Origin: Bradyrhizobium sp. CB82
GTDB taxonomy: Bacteria; Pseudomonadota; Alphaproteobacteria; Rhizobiales; Xanthobacteraceae
DNA length: 64,000 bases
Assembly: GCF_029714405.1 (NCBI RefSeq)
Contig: NZ_CP121650.1
Coordinates: forward strand, 7,383,001-7,447,000
Reading direction: 5' to 3'
A program made the position numbers and the translations under genes. Positions 46,126-55,850 of the stretch are shown here, piece by piece; position 1 is the stretch's first letter, and every line of letters starts with the position of its first letter. The notes under the pieces are model-generated. The model was not told where the DNA came from. It ran no database searches and saw only the letters and a program-made list of their open reading frames with translations.

Positions 46126-47300
46126 GACTGCGACACCTTGTGCTGCGGACGGAAATCGCTGCCGACCGTCTCGCCGAAAGGACCACCGTTGAAGTGAAGT
46201 CTCGTGACGTTGGAGGGCTGCTCCAGCGAGAGCAGCGGGAAGATCAGCTCGGCAAAGCGATAGGCTTCCTCCAGATGCGGGTAGCCCGACATGATGAAGG
46301 TATCGATGCCGACATCCTGGTACTCTCTCATGCGAGCCGCGACGGTCTCGGCGTCACCCACCAGGGCCGTGCCGGCGCCGCCGCGCACGAGGCCGACACC
46401 AGCCCACAGGTTCGGGCTGATCTCGAGCTTGTCGCGCTTGCCGCCATGGAGCCGCGCCATGCGTTGCTGGCCGACCGAATCCATGCGAGCAAAGTTCTTC
46501 TGCGCGGTGGCGATGGTCTCGTCGCTGACATGCTTGATCAGCTCGTTGGCAGCCCGCCATGCCTCTTCACTGGTCTCGCGAACAATCACGTGAAGGCGGA
46601 TGCCGAAGGAGAGTTTTCGGCCGCGGGAGGCAGCGACCTCCGTCACCTTCGCGATCTTCTCGGCGACCAGCGCAGGGGGCTCGCCCCAGGTGAGATATTT
46701 GTCGACGGTGTCGACCGCGACGTCGATGCCGGCATCGGATGAGCCGCCGAAATAGAGCGGCGGGCGCGGCGACTGCACGGGGTCGAATAGGAGGCGTCCA
46801 TCCTCGATGCGGATGTACTTACCGTCGTGGTTGACAGTCTTGCCGCCGAGCAGGCCGCTATAGACGTTGAGGAATTCGCGCGTGACCTCGTAACGCTCGT
46901 CATGGCCCAAAAAGATGCCGTCTCCCTTGTTCTCGACGGGATCGCCGCCTGTGACGACGTTGACGAGCAACCGGCCATTCGAGATGCGGTCGAGTGTCGA
47001 TGTCATGCGCGCCGCAACGCTCGGCGATTGCAGGCCAGGCCTGACAGCGACGAGATAGCGCAGCCGCTCGGTGAATGGCGCCACGCTGGAGGCGACGATC
47101 CAGGAATCCTCGCAAGAACGCCCGGTCGGCAGCAGCACACCGTAATAGCCGAGCTGGTCGGCCGCTTGTGCGATCTGGCGCAGATAGTTGAAATTGACCT
47201 CGCGGCTGCCGATGCCGGTGCCGAGATAGCGGCCGTCGCCGTGGGTCGGCAGGAACCAGAGGATGTTGGCGTTGGACGGCTTGCTCGTAGTCTTACTCAT
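46116..47300 (-). CDS. ssuD: FMNH2-dependent alkanesulfonate monooxygenase SsuD
   Basis: A 394-residue bacterial-luciferase-like monooxygenase that cleaves alkanesulfonates to aldehyde and sulfite. Motifs: [73 protein letters not shown], ending [20 protein letters not shown]. Length and motifs match SsuD. The ATG overlaps the ssuA stop (ATGA). Confidence 0.94.
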   Translation of the reverse strand: MSKTTSKPSNANILWFLPTHGDGRYLGTGIGSREVNFNYLRQIAQAADQLGYYGVLLPTGRSCEDSWIVASSVAPFTERLRYLVAVRPGLQSPSVAARMTSTLDRISNGRLLVNVVTGGDPVENKGDGIFLGHDERYEVTREFLNVYSGLLGGKTVNHDGKYIRIEDGRLLFDPVQSPRPPLYFGGSSDAGIDVAVDTVDKYLTWGEPPALVAEKIAKVTEVAASRGRKLSFGIRLHVIVRETSEEAWRAANELIKHVSDETIATAQKNFARMDSVGQQRMARLHGGKRDKLEISPNLWAGVGLVRGGAGTALVGDAETVAARMREYQDVGIDTFIMSGYPHLEEAYRFAELIFPLLSLEQPSNVTRLHFNGGPFGETVGSDFRPQHKVSQSWA

Positions 47301-48250
47301 GAACCTGGCCTCCGCGCCGCGTAGGAAATCTTGATGGATTTGGGGATTAGGCCCAGCGCGAAGAACGCGTCGGCAACCTGCTGCTGATCGGCGATGACGG
47401 CGTCAGACAGCGGCTTGATGCCGTAGGCCTGCCGCTTCAGGGCGACCTCGACCACCGGGACCGACAGGCCGATCGCCGGCGCCAGTTGCTCGGCCACCGC
47501 GTGGATGTCGCCCTTGGCCCAATCGTCGACCGCGCTGAGCTCGGCGAGCACAGCGTCGATGATCTTTGGGTTGGCGTCGAGGAACTTGTTCGAAGAGAAA
47601 TAGAACTGATAGTTGGCAACGATGTCGGTGCCGTCGGCGAGCGTGCGTGCGCCGGTGGCGGCTTCGGCGGCGGCCTGGAACGGATCCCAGATCACCCAGG
47701 CATCGACCGCGCCGCGCTCGAAGGCGGCGCGGGCATCGGCTGGCGCCAGAAACACCGGCTCAATCTCTGAATAATTGACGCCGGCCTTCTCCAGCGCCTT
47801 TACAAGCAGATAGTGGACGTTGGAGCCCTTGTTCAGAGCGACCTTTTTGCCCCTGAGCTCGGCGACCAATTTCAGCGGGCTATCCTTCGGCACGAGGATG
47901 GCTTCGCCTCTTGGCGCCGGCGGCTCGTAAGCGACATACCGGATTGGGGCGCCGGCGGCCTGCGCGAAGATGGGCGGGGCTTCGCCGGTGTTGCCGAAAT
48001 CGATTGAGCCCACATTGAGCGCTTCGAGCAGCGGCGGGCCAGACGGGAATTCCGTCCACTCCACCTTGTAGCCTTCCGCGGCGAGCTTGGGCTCAAGCGT
48101 GCCCTTGCTCTTCAGAAGCACCAGCTTGCCGTATTTCTGGTAGCCGATGCGGAGCACCTTGTCCTGTCCATACGAAGTTCCGACCGCGACCGAGACAATA
48201 CCGACCGACAGGACCGCGATCGAGATCCAACGCTGAAACAAATGCCTCAT
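47297..48250 (-). CDS. ssuA: Sulfonate ABC transporter substrate-binding protein SsuA
   Basis: A 317-residue periplasmic binding protein. Signal peptide ([21 protein letters not shown]), then the SsuA/NMT1-like fold: [57 protein letters not shown] and [20 protein letters not shown]. It is the first gene of the ssu operon. The start at ATG 48250 is the signal-peptide methionine. Confidence 0.93.
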   Translation of the reverse strand: MRHLFQRWISIAVLSVGIVSVAVGTSYGQDKVLRIGYQKYGKLVLLKSKGTLEPKLAAEGYKVEWTEFPSGPPLLEALNVGSIDFGNTGEAPPIFAQAAGAPIRYVAYEPPAPRGEAILVPKDSPLKLVAELRGKKVALNKGSNVHYLLVKALEKAGVNYSEIEPVFLAPADARAAFERGAVDAWVIWDPFQAAAEAATGARTLADGTDIVANYQFYFSSNKFLDANPKIIDAVLAELSAVDDWAKGDIHAVAEQLAPAIGLSVPVVEVALKRQAYGIKPLSDAVIADQQQVADAFFALGLIPKSIKISYAARRPGS

Positions 48251-48855
48251 CTGAATTCCTTTGCGGCGAGAGAGAGCGAGATCGAAGCGACCGCGGGATG
48301 ACCGCGCAATGGACTCCGAGAACGGGCCGAGCTTATGGAAGCTTATGGGAGGTGTCGGCGACACCACGCGCATGCGGGGCATCTCGCAGTTGGCGTTGCC
48401 GATCCAATGAAAATCCTGAAATAGTCACGTCGCGTCATTGCCAATTCCGGATCGCCAGTCACCCATGTTGGTCGCGTACAATCATGGTGTGAGCTTCGTG
48501 AGGTGTCGAGCAGCCGCGAAAAATAACAACGAGCCTCCTGTCGCAGCGAGCAATCACGCGCCATTTGTTTCGGTTGTGAATGATCAAGGAGGCGATTTCT
48601 TCCGAATGGGTAGAAGTACGGAACAGGGCCGACGGGACAAAGCGCATCAGCGTCTTGCAAGCAACGCAGCTATCGCAACACAGCGCTGCTCAAGGCGGTT
48701 AACTGTTCGACTAGAATGATTTTCTTACGAAGGCAATACCAGCAGATGGTTTGTTTTCGAACAAAGCTCATTCGCGCATGAGCTTTACCAATCTTGGTTG
48801 AACGTCATCAAGATGTTTGATTCGCAATTTCTGACGCTGCATCTAACGGTGTCTC
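48251..48855. other. Gap with no gene seen
   Basis: About 600 bases upstream of ssuA. It presumably contains the ssu promoter. Short frames occur on both strands (for example 48438-48719) but their composition is unlike protein. The right part is AT-richer than the flanking core DNA. Confidence 0.5.
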
Positions 48856-49143
48856 ATGAGCAAGTATTCGCCCGACACACCGCTTCGGCTCGACGTCGCT
48901 GTGCGGGAAGCGTTCCCTGCCGGAGGCATGACGGTGTCCGGTCTGAGAAGGGAGATCGCGAAGGGGCGCCTTGAAGTCGAACTCATCGTGGGAAAACAAT
49001 TCACGACCTTGCTCGCGATCGCCCGAATGAGAGAACTGTGCCGGGTTTCCATAGTCAAAAAGGTCACAACTCACGAGACAGCAATCACAGAAGCGAGTGC
49101 GAAAGCTAGGCAGCGCTTGCTCGCTCGCATGACGAGGCCTTAG
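48856..49143 (+). CDS. Small excisionase-like DNA-binding protein
   Basis: A 95-residue protein: LRLDVAVREAFPAGGMTVSG, LRREIAKGRLEVELIVGKQF, TTLLAIARMRELCRV. The layout (a helix-turn-helix that asks for a residue type, then a short beta element, then the T-T-L-x-x-I-x-x-M-R-E-L-C segment) resembles small excisionase/AlpA-like proteins found beside integrases on rhizobial islands. It lies 130 bases from the 3' end of tRNA-Ile. No integrase is present in the window. Confidence 0.65.
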   Translation: MSKYSPDTPLRLDVAVREAFPAGGMTVSGLRREIAKGRLEVELIVGKQFTTLLAIARMRELCRVSIVKKVTTHETAITEASAKARQRLLARMTRP

Positions 49144-49271
49144 CAAAGCCCAGTTCAGAACGATCGCAGCGCTTCGCACTGCATAGAAAAACAAAGGCGA
49201 AATAAAATTACCAAAGCGGGACCCGCACCGGACCCGGGATTCCAGGGGGTTTTGCAAGCTATTGATTTGAT

Positions 49272-49347
49272 TGGTGGGCCTGGCAAGACTCGAACTTGCA
49301 ACCAGACCGTTATGAGCGGCCGGCTCTAACGATTGAGCTACAGGCCC
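49272..49347 (-). tRNA. tRNA-Ile2 (anticodon CAT)
   Basis: The minus strand forms a cloverleaf: acceptor gggcctg/caggccc, D-arm gctcaatcgttagagc, anticodon stem ggccg/cggtc around loop ctCATaa, T-arm, discriminator A and CCA. The CTCATAA loop and overall sequence match the lysidine-modified tRNA-Ile2 rather than methionine tRNAs. Its 3' end points left, toward the excisionase-like gene. Confidence 0.93.
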
Positions 49348-49751
49348 CGATCCTGGCGACCGCTGAAAATCAGCCTCGGAACAGTGCGGAAGCTCGTTTA
49401 AAGCGTGGCTGTCAATCCGGCAATGCCAATTGGAAGCTGAGCCGATTGAGGCACACCTTGTTCATTTCCGCTGAACAGAACTGGCCGACTGACCAGGCGT
49501 GTTTCTCACGGCGCTGCGGCGACGGAGGCGACGGCGCAGTCGCCGCGACCAAGCCACGTCGATGGATTTTCTTTTGAAAGGCCAAGCGTCACGAGGCCGG
49601 GTAAGTGAGTAGTCCGCGCCCAGCGCTTCCGGTGAAAGCGCCACATGCCCCATAGAGGCCGCCGGTGCCACGTTGACACGCAGGTTCCGCGACACACTTC
49701 CAACGCTGTCATTCCGCGCCGCCGCGAGCCGCTGCCAAGCATGCTCCGCAC

Positions 49752-49767
49752 TGGCACTGCTCTTGCT
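49752..49767 (+). promoter_or_regulatory. Sigma-54 (RpoN) promoter
   Basis: TGGCAC-tgctc-TTGCT matches the -24/-12 consensus TGGCAC-N5-TTGCW exactly, with correct spacing. The ATG of a small membrane-protein gene follows 44 bases later. I found no TGT-N10-ACA NifA site in the 130 bases upstream. Confidence 0.8.
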
Positions 49768-49811
49768 GATGAAACGGTAAACTGACCATTAGCATTGAAA
49801 GGTGTGCCGCA

Positions 49812-50021
49812 ATGAGATCCATGGTGTTTCAAAAAAGTGCGGTTGGCATTGCTGTCAGGTACGCACCTCCGTTCTTACCGGGCCGTCTGCTGACACGGCG
49901 AAAAACCCTCCGGCTGCGCCGAAAGCTGCCGTCCTGGACGGGCCTTGCGCTACTGGTGCTTGTCGTGGACATCCTGATGGCGGTGTTCGCCTGGGTCGCC
50001 GTAGGCTTCGTCCTGAACTGA
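49812..50021 (+). CDS. Small single-pass membrane protein behind a sigma-54 promoter
   Basis: A 69-residue protein: a very basic first half (RLLTRRKTLRLRRKLPSW, about residues 25-42) followed by one strong membrane helix (TGLALLVLVVDILMAVFAWV) and a short tail. The perfect RpoN promoter in front is the main reason to accept it. Not a recognised family. It overlaps the convergent membrane-protein gene at their 3' ends. Confidence 0.65.
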   Translation: MRSMVFQKSAVGIAVRYAPPFLPGRLLTRRKTLRLRRKLPSWTGLALLVLVVDILMAVFAWVAVGFVLN

Positions 50022-50255
50022 GATGTCTCCCTTATGCAGGCAGAACGCTGCCAGCAGGTAGGCGATCTGGCTGACGAGGAGGCATCCGATGACGACAGAC
50101 ACGCCAGGGAAGAAGCCAAAGCCGGAGACCTGAAGAACGATCGCAGCGAGGACCGCAATTGCCGGAGACACCAACACCATCGCCCAGACCCGAAAAATCA
50201 GGCCCGTCCCCAGTCCGATGATCGCGCTCCCTAGCAGGGCTAGGATAATCGTCAC
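49950..50255 (-). CDS. Small three-helix membrane protein
   Basis: A 101-residue protein with three likely membrane helices (ILALLGSAIIGLGTGLIF, WAMVLVSPAIAVLAAIVLQV, FFPGVSVVIGCLLVSQIAYL) and a polar, His-rich tail (GDPGEHRHQDVHDKHQ). The hydrophobic pattern is too regular to be chance. Family unknown. The last 72 bases overlap the opposite-strand gene. Confidence 0.65.
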   Translation of the reverse strand: MTIILALLGSAIIGLGTGLIFRVWAMVLVSPAIAVLAAIVLQVSGFGFFPGVSVVIGCLLVSQIAYLLAAFCLHKGDISVQDEAYGDPGEHRHQDVHDKHQ

Positions 50256-50439
50256 ATTTCACTTCCAGTTTGAGTGCGAGCCGCACTGCAATCCATCATC
50301 TGGATCGCTCTAACAAGAATGGCGTTGTCCATCGCGCCGACGACGCGGAGTTAGTGTTAATCTCGACGATGTCCTTAATTGATCTCAACACGGGCGAGAC
50401 CTGTTGTGAGGGGCTGGTCTCGAAACACCTCGATCGGCC

Positions 50440-50631
50440 TTACCGCGGCGGACGGCAATCGGCGTTCAGCGTCAGGCACCGTGCTGTTGGGATACCTAGC
50501 CGCCAAGCACTTAGCTTGGTCAAAGCGCGAAATGCAGCGAGCGCGCTCGCTTTAAGTGAACGCAAAGGCGAGCAGAGCACTACCAGACCGACCGCGGTCA
50601 GTGTCAGGAAGCTTTCGGAGGCATGAAACAT
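50440..50631 (-). CDS. Short hypothetical protein with one hydrophobic segment
   Basis: A 63-residue frame (MFHASESFLTLTAVGLVVLC ...) with one hydrophobic helix and a basic tail; GGAG is nine bases before the ATG. Nothing more can be said, and it may be chance. The frame extends upstream to 50787 through random-looking sequence. Confidence 0.35.
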   Translation of the reverse strand: MFHASESFLTLTAVGLVVLCSPLRSLKASALAAFRALTKLSAWRLGIPTARCLTLNADCRPPR

Positions 50632-51439
50632 CCACGATTGCTCCGTAGGAGCTAGGGCGGCAGTCCCGTCTTGGCTCGACGAGAAAACAACCGGCCACCG
50701 CCTCAAGCGCCTTCTGCTGCCCGCGCTCGTACTGGGTCCTCGGGAATGGGACACGGGCTCCTGGGATGCGGAGGTCGTCGTGCCCACACATCACCTCTAT
50801 CGGCTTGGGTGACATTACACCTGGCCTTGGGTTTGCATCGCGCGTTTCTTAGGATGAACCCGCAGCATTGAGCGGCGAGATGTCGGACGTCCACGATCGC
50901 GGCCGCCCTTTTCTCGGTGAGAATCAGGCGCGCCCTTTGGCGACGATGGCCAATTAATCACGAATTCTATTCGCGTGAACGCGGCAACGTCCGCCGGCTA
51001 ATCCTGATCAGCGCGATAACATCGCTGAACTCGCGGGCGTTGATAAAATTTCTCGCCCTCCAGATTGCGACAGCCCTTACAGGCCCTGCACGGTGGAATT
51101 GAGCGAATATTCCCTCAATTACGGCCAGGGATCAGTCTGTCGCGAACCGATGCTGCGACCGTTGTCGATGCTGCGACTCTCATCCCATGCGCGGAAGAAC
51201 TCGCCGTGCGCCGCCGACAGTCGGAACGTCGTCGACAGATCGCCGGTGGAGAACGCGCCACTATTGCCGCCTGAATAACTCGCTAACTGATCAGAGTGTT
51301 CGTAAGGCTGCAGGAACTTTCCTTGCAGTTGTCCGCGACGACAGTCACGGCGCGGATGCCGGCAGCGCCGCGCCGGCGCTCAGGACAGACCAGCGATACT
51401 GGTCACCGAACAGGGGACGGCCCGATGGCAAGATACGTG
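50632..51439. other. Degenerate accessory DNA
   Basis: No convincing gene. It contains a weak sigma-54-like element at 50822-50836 (TGGCCT-tgggt-TTGC) with no clear gene after it, and short frames in all phases of random composition. Confidence 0.5.
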
Positions 51440-51707
51440 ACACATATGTTCGACATGCGCTGCCAAGGGAACGGGATCGAGCATCGGCTGACCAAGGTCA
51501 AGCATACCTGGACCATTTGAGCGCATGAATCGCACGATCAAAGAAGCGACCGTCCAACGGTATCACTACGATCGACACGATCAATTCGAAGCTCACCTTG
51601 CCGACTTCATCAACGCCGGCAATTACGATCGGCGGCTGAAGACCCTGAAGGGTCTCACGCCTGCAAAAGCTGGACTAGCCAAAACGATTCAACTGAATTT
51701 GCTCTAG
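51440..51707 (+). pseudogene. IS481-like/rve transposase C-terminal remnant
   Basis: HMFDMRCQGNGIEHRLTKVK is followed by a frameshift at about 51520 and then MNRTIKEATVQRYHYDRHDQ, FEAHLADFINAGNYDRRLKT, LKGLTPAKAG. These are C-terminal blocks of DDE (rve) transposases common in rhizobia. The catalytic N-terminal part is missing and the normal tail is replaced, so it is dead. Confidence 0.85.
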
Positions 51708-52239
51708 TAAATGCCGCAACTAAACAGATGGCCGTTCAGCAGCAAAAGGCCGCGGGCCGGACGGATCCATCACTCCGATCGGGGCGTGCAGGGCGGATAC
51801 AACGGTCAATGCTCAACCAAACGAAGCACAGCGCGGATCCTTGAGGATGCGCGCAGCGGGAGCTTTTGAAATCAGACCGAACCTGTACGAGCACCGTGAC
51901 CCAGGTCGAGGTTGAACGCCCAAATTAACGCGCGTCTGCCTCTTGAGGCTGTTCGAATCGCAACGCCCTGTCGGAAGAAAGTAACGCAGCTGTCAGTCTT
52001 AAGACAAACGTCAGCAACGTGACGCTATACGTCGCGACGAAGTGCCTGCATAGCCTACGAATTCACTTCGGCACGCGACTTGCTCTCTTTGCGGCATCAT
52101 CACCAATCGCAGGCGATGGTCTTCGGGACGGACTCGGCGCGTGTCGCTGTTAGCGTCTGGTCCGCCCCAACGGTTTGCTGCGGCGATAACTTAAGGGCGC
52201 TCGGTCGTGGGCCGAGAAAAAGCAGGGAAGTGTTGGATG
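51708..52239. other. Gap before the outer-membrane protein gene
   Basis: About 530 bases without a credible gene. It should carry the promoter of the outer-membrane protein, but no tts box, nod box or -24/-12 element is seen. Confidence 0.5.
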
Positions 52240-53952
52240 CGATCTGGAGTTCTCCGTTTAGGAGTCACGACAATTGCGCTCGTCGCAAGCGGTGCAGCGA
52301 ATGCGGCAGATCTTGAGCCAGAAGTGAAACTGCCACCTGCGGTGTGGAACTGGTCCGGAGGTTATATTGGCGGGCATCTCGGCGGCGGCTACGGCCAAAC
52401 TTCCTTCAGCAACCCCTACGGTCCGTCAATCTATGGCGGTGTCGTCGATACTCCAGTGTTCCTCGCAGGTGGCCAGGTCGGCTACAATTGGCAGAAGAAT
52501 GGCTGGGTGTTTGGCGTCGAACTCGATGCCAGCGGTGCTGTCTCCGATGGCACGAATACTTGCCTCGCCGCCTCCGGCTTTGTCGTGAGTGCAAACTGCA
52601 AGGCAAGTCCCAGCGTCTTTGCCACCGCGACCGGCCGCGTCGGTTACGCGTTTGGCGCCTTGGGCCGCACGCTGGCCTATCTCAAGGGAGGCGTGGCTTG
52701 GCAAAACAATCGGGGCGACATCCTCAATAATAACGAGTTTGAGGGCCGTTGGCGGCAGGAGAAAGCCCATTTCGATTATGGTCGCTTCGGTGGCATCATC
52801 GGGCTGGGCGTAGAGCAAGCGCTTACGCCTGCATGGTCGGTCAAAGCTGAGTATGACTATCTGCATTTCGGCGGACCGAGTGTCGCGACTCCTTCCACCT
52901 TGCAATATCCGCCGTTCGCAATTCTTCCGCCGAACACAACGTCCCTGTCCAGCGACTACCACATCGGAAAGATCGGATTGAACTACCATTTTGGCGTCGC
53001 CCCATGGACGGCGCACTGGTCGGATGCGCCGCTGTACGCGAAAGAACTCGCCAACGCGCCGCCGATTCTTTACACAGCCGGTTGGTCCTTCGAAGGCGGA
53101 TCGCGGCTCTGGCTCAGCCGGGGACGATTCCAATGGGACGCCAGCGCCGTGCCCGATGAGATCGCGACTGGAGATCCTAACATTCTTATATCAAGGCTCA
53201 CCTACCACGGCCTCGACGGACTTTCCGGGGAATTATTTGGCCGACTTGACAACCCGTGGGGAGTGTTCCTGAAGAGCAACGTTGGCATCGGGCGCTTCAA
53301 CAAAGGAAACATGAACGATGAAGATTGGGGCCTTGTCCGTGGCGGCCTCTCCTATGTCAACACGATATCAGGGCAGGCAAACGGAAGGTTCACCTACTAC
53401 ACGGCCGACGTAGGTTACGATTTCCTGCGCGGCGCCAACTACAAGGTCGGGGGCTTTATCGGCTGGACCTACTATGAACAGAGCTCCGACTCCATCGGAT
53501 GTGTAGAGATCGCCAACCCGACGAGGTCATGCTTGCGGGCTGGTGACGACACGGTCGTTGTTAGCCAGAATGCTCAGTGGAACGCACCTCGCGTCGGCGT
53601 GAGCGCCGAGACCATGTTGACCGAGCGCTGGCGCTTAAACACCGACGTCGCTTACCTGCCCTGGACCGACTTTAAAGGGCGTGACAATCATCTCTTGCGC
53701 CCGACGACCACTTTCATTGATCAACGTGGCAATGGTGGCGGGGGCGTCCAGCTCGAAGGCGTGTTGTCCTACTTCATTACCAAGAACTTTAGCGTCGGCG
53801 TCGGCGGGCGTTATTGGACGATGTGGACTAAAAAAGACAGCGAAGCGACATGCACAGGCTGTGATGGCCCGGGAATCAATGGGACTCAGTTTTCGAAGTT
53901 CAGCATGGAGCGTTGGGGTACATTCTTTCAAGCCTCTTATAAGTTGAACTGA
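52240..53952 (+). CDS. Double-barrel outer-membrane protein (Omp25-like plus omptin-like)
   Basis: A 570-residue exported protein with a signal peptide (GVTTIALVASGAANA). Residues about 35-265 form an Omp25/Omp31-type porin barrel (WSGGYIGGHLGGGYGQTSF, GQVGYNWQKNGWVFGVELDA, WSVKAEYDYLHFGG). Residues about 285-570 form a second barrel related to omptin-like rhizobial proteins (GELFGRLDNPWGVFLKSNVG, YYTADVGYDFLRGANYKVGG, QLEGVLSYFITKNFSVGVGG). It ends in an aromatic-rich beta strand typical of outer-membrane barrels. The start MRSGVLRLG is the signal-peptide methionine. Protease activity is not shown. Confidence 0.88.
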   Translation, partial: RSGVLRLGVTTIALVASGAANAADLEPEVKLPPAVWNWSGGYIGGHLGGGYGQTSFSNPYGPSIYGGVVDTPVFLAGGQVGYNWQKNGWVFGVELDASGAVSDGTNTCLAASGFVVSANCKASPSVFATATGRVGYAFGALGRTLAYLKGGVAWQNNRGDILNNNEFEGRWRQEKAHFDYGRFGGIIGLGVEQALTPAWSVKAEYDYLHFGGPSVATPSTLQYPPFAILPPNTTSLSSDYHIGKIGLNYHFGVAPWTAHWSDAPLYAKELANAPPILYTAGWSFEGGSRLWLSRGRFQWDASAVPDEIATGDPNILISRLTYHGLDGLSGELFGRLDNPWGVFLKSNVGIGRFNKGNMNDEDWGLVRGGLSYVNTISGQANGRFTYYTADVGYDFLRGANYKVGGFIGWTYYEQSSDSIGCVEIANPTRSCLRAGDDTVVVSQNAQWNAPRVGVSAETMLTERWRLNTDVAYLPWTDFKGRDNHLLRPTTTFIDQRGNGGGGVQLEGVLSYFITKNFSVGVGGRYWTMWTKKDSEATCTGCDGPGINGTQFSKFSMERWGTFFQASYKLN

Positions 53953-54171
53953 AAAGGGCCCAGACAGCCTTCTGGGCGACCATCCTGAAGCCTGCGGGTT
54001 ACCATCGGCATCCGCCGCCAATTTTGGCGTCAGCGCAAGTGTATGGCATGATCACGCTTCACAGAGGCGATCCGCCTGAGTAAAGACGCGTGACGTGCCA
54101 ACAGAATGGTGGTCGATCCTTTGACTAGTTCGAAGAACGGCAGCGAAGAGAAGTGGGACGCATGGATGATG

Positions 54172-54303
54172 ATCACTCCGTCGAGCCTTGCTGGACGCAG
54201 GCGTTGCCCAATTCGAGCTGCTTTAACCGTCGCATCTCGGTCGGCAGCAGTCCGTCATACATCTTCTTCCAGTTGAAATAAGGCCCCTGGCTGACCCCGG
54301 CCT
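54172..54303 (-). pseudogene. IS3-family OrfA remnant
   Basis: On the minus strand GVSQGPYFNWKKMYDGLLPT, EMRRLKQLELGNACVQQG matches the end of the helix-turn-helix and the leucine-zipper region of IS3-family OrfA proteins. Both ends are lost. Confidence 0.75.
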
Positions 54304-55640
54304 TGGGGCACTAGCGAAGAGCTTGCGCTACGCGTCTGAAGCAAGGATTCCTGAAGGCGCGCGCTGAGATTTGCTGCATTGGCCAGCGCTGACGTTGCAC
54401 CACCAAGCGACGAGCTCCGACTAGAGCAGGCCGTTTGGACTGATCGGCCGGTCATAGACCAGGAAGCTCTCCTCGCCGGAGAATGACGGATGTCGTTGGT
54501 GATACGTCGGCGAAGCCGATCTTCGGCTTGGGTCCTCGAGAGGCGAAGATCAAGTTCTTGGGCCGACCGCCGGCACGCGCGCGAGGACGAAAGGCGAAGA
54601 TCGAGTGAGGCGCGTGCGGGCATGCGAGAACAGGTTCTATCAGAGAGATGCGGGTAGCCGTCGTTGACGATCGTGAAATCCACGTCTGCATCGGCCTCTT
54701 GCCGTAGCACTGACGGCCTAATGCGGGCTCGCGCGCCTGTCGGACATCGGCACACCAGTGCATCGGCCGCAGCTCGTCTCCATCAACGTCACCATCGACC
54801 CGGATGCGGTATCCGCTACCGAGATCAATCTCGATGATGCCCTAGCTCCTCTGTCGACGCGCCGGCCGCTTCGGCCTCATCCCGCGGAGGCACATACGGC
54901 CCAATCTCGACCGGCACAAACGTACGCTACACCTTACGCCACTTCTGGATGAGGCGGACGTTCACGTTCTTATATTGATAGCAGTCGAGAGTGCATCCAA
55001 CGCATCATGCGGTCGCCGTCTGGATCGGAACCTATAGGGGAAAGCTTGTGACCCATTTCGCCGTCGCGTGGGTTGCTAGGCTGTGCGTGAGGCGATGCGT
55101 GAGGAGCATCACCTGGTGCGCGAATAGCGTGAACGCGCCCTCTCCCTGAGGCACCCTGTGGTGGGGGCATCGGTTAGGAGTACACGACATCAGATTGCCA
55201 GATTTCACTGGTCCTCATGCGTCAACCAAAAGATGCAAGGCGAGCCATGCAGAAGGACCCACGCGATCCGCGTTGGATGCCGGAAACCTCGATCGACGCG
55301 GGGCTGAGGCTCACCATCAGCTTTGTCGAAGCCAACATCGCCTCTTATCGGGCATATTTAACGAAGGTCCGTCGGCAGCCGACATGCGCATACACAGATT
55401 GGAAATATGCGGCCTCCCATGCCGCGCGCCGGGCGCGGCGATGGAGGCCGACCGGTCACCTGCTACAAGCACTCAAGCCATAAAAACTCCCAGTCCAAGC
55501 CCGCGCGTCGGAATGCGCTCTGCCCGGTGGATGCGTGCCCGAGCGGTACACCGGGGTCCACAACCCTTGCTTGATGAAGATCTTCCATTGCACTCTTTTA
55601 GTGCTTCGATTAAAAGCGCGAAATTCGGGAGATTTCGGAA
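54304..55640. other. Degenerate accessory DNA
   Basis: About 1.3 kb with no convincing gene. A plus-strand frame at 55217-55483 (DAGLRLTISFVEANIASYRA) and a minus frame at 54452-54763 are of borderline composition. No family is recognised. The region is probably rearranged insertion-sequence debris. Confidence 0.45.
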
Positions 55641-55850
55641 ATGAACGACAACAGTTCATCGGCGATACGTGAGTTGCAAAACCTTCGGCTCATGCAGGCA
55701 TTTCTCCGGATCCACGACCAAACGCGCCGGCTAGCACTGCTGCAGGTGGTCGAAGCAGTTGCCGGTCCAGCCCTCGACCAGGGTTCTCACGGCAGTTTGG
55801 GCCCGCAAGACTTACCGTCTCCGACGACATTTCCGGAGAAGCCGACTTAA
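55641..55850 (+). CDS. Short protein resembling the C-terminal helix of XRE-type regulators
   Basis: A 69-residue protein (MNDNSSSAIRELQNLRLMQA, FLRIHDQTRRLALLQVVEAV). The segment LMQAFLRIHDQTRRLALLQV closely resembles the C-terminal helix pair of alphaproteobacterial XRE regulators (pattern L-x-R-A-F-x-R-I-x-D-x-x-x-R-R-x-x-x-x-L-V). The DNA-binding domain is absent. GGGAG lies before the ATG, so it may be a real stand-alone protein, perhaps a dimerisation decoy. Confidence 0.6.
   Translation: MNDNSSSAIRELQNLRLMQAFLRIHDQTRRLALLQVVEAVAGPALDQGSHGSLGPQDLPSPTTFPEKPT

Noticed and set aside
49272..49347. tRNA with CAT anticodon read as tRNA-Met
   Set aside because: The sequence around the CTCATAA loop and the acceptor follow tRNA-Ile2, not initiator or elongator tRNA-Met.
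50822..50836. Weak sigma-54 promoter TGGCCT-N5-TTGC
   Set aside because: Two mismatches in the -24 box and no credible gene downstream.
51760..51800. Possible nod box (atccatcactccgatc)
   Set aside because: Only the first half-site is similar; the rest of the 49-base pattern is absent and no nod gene follows.
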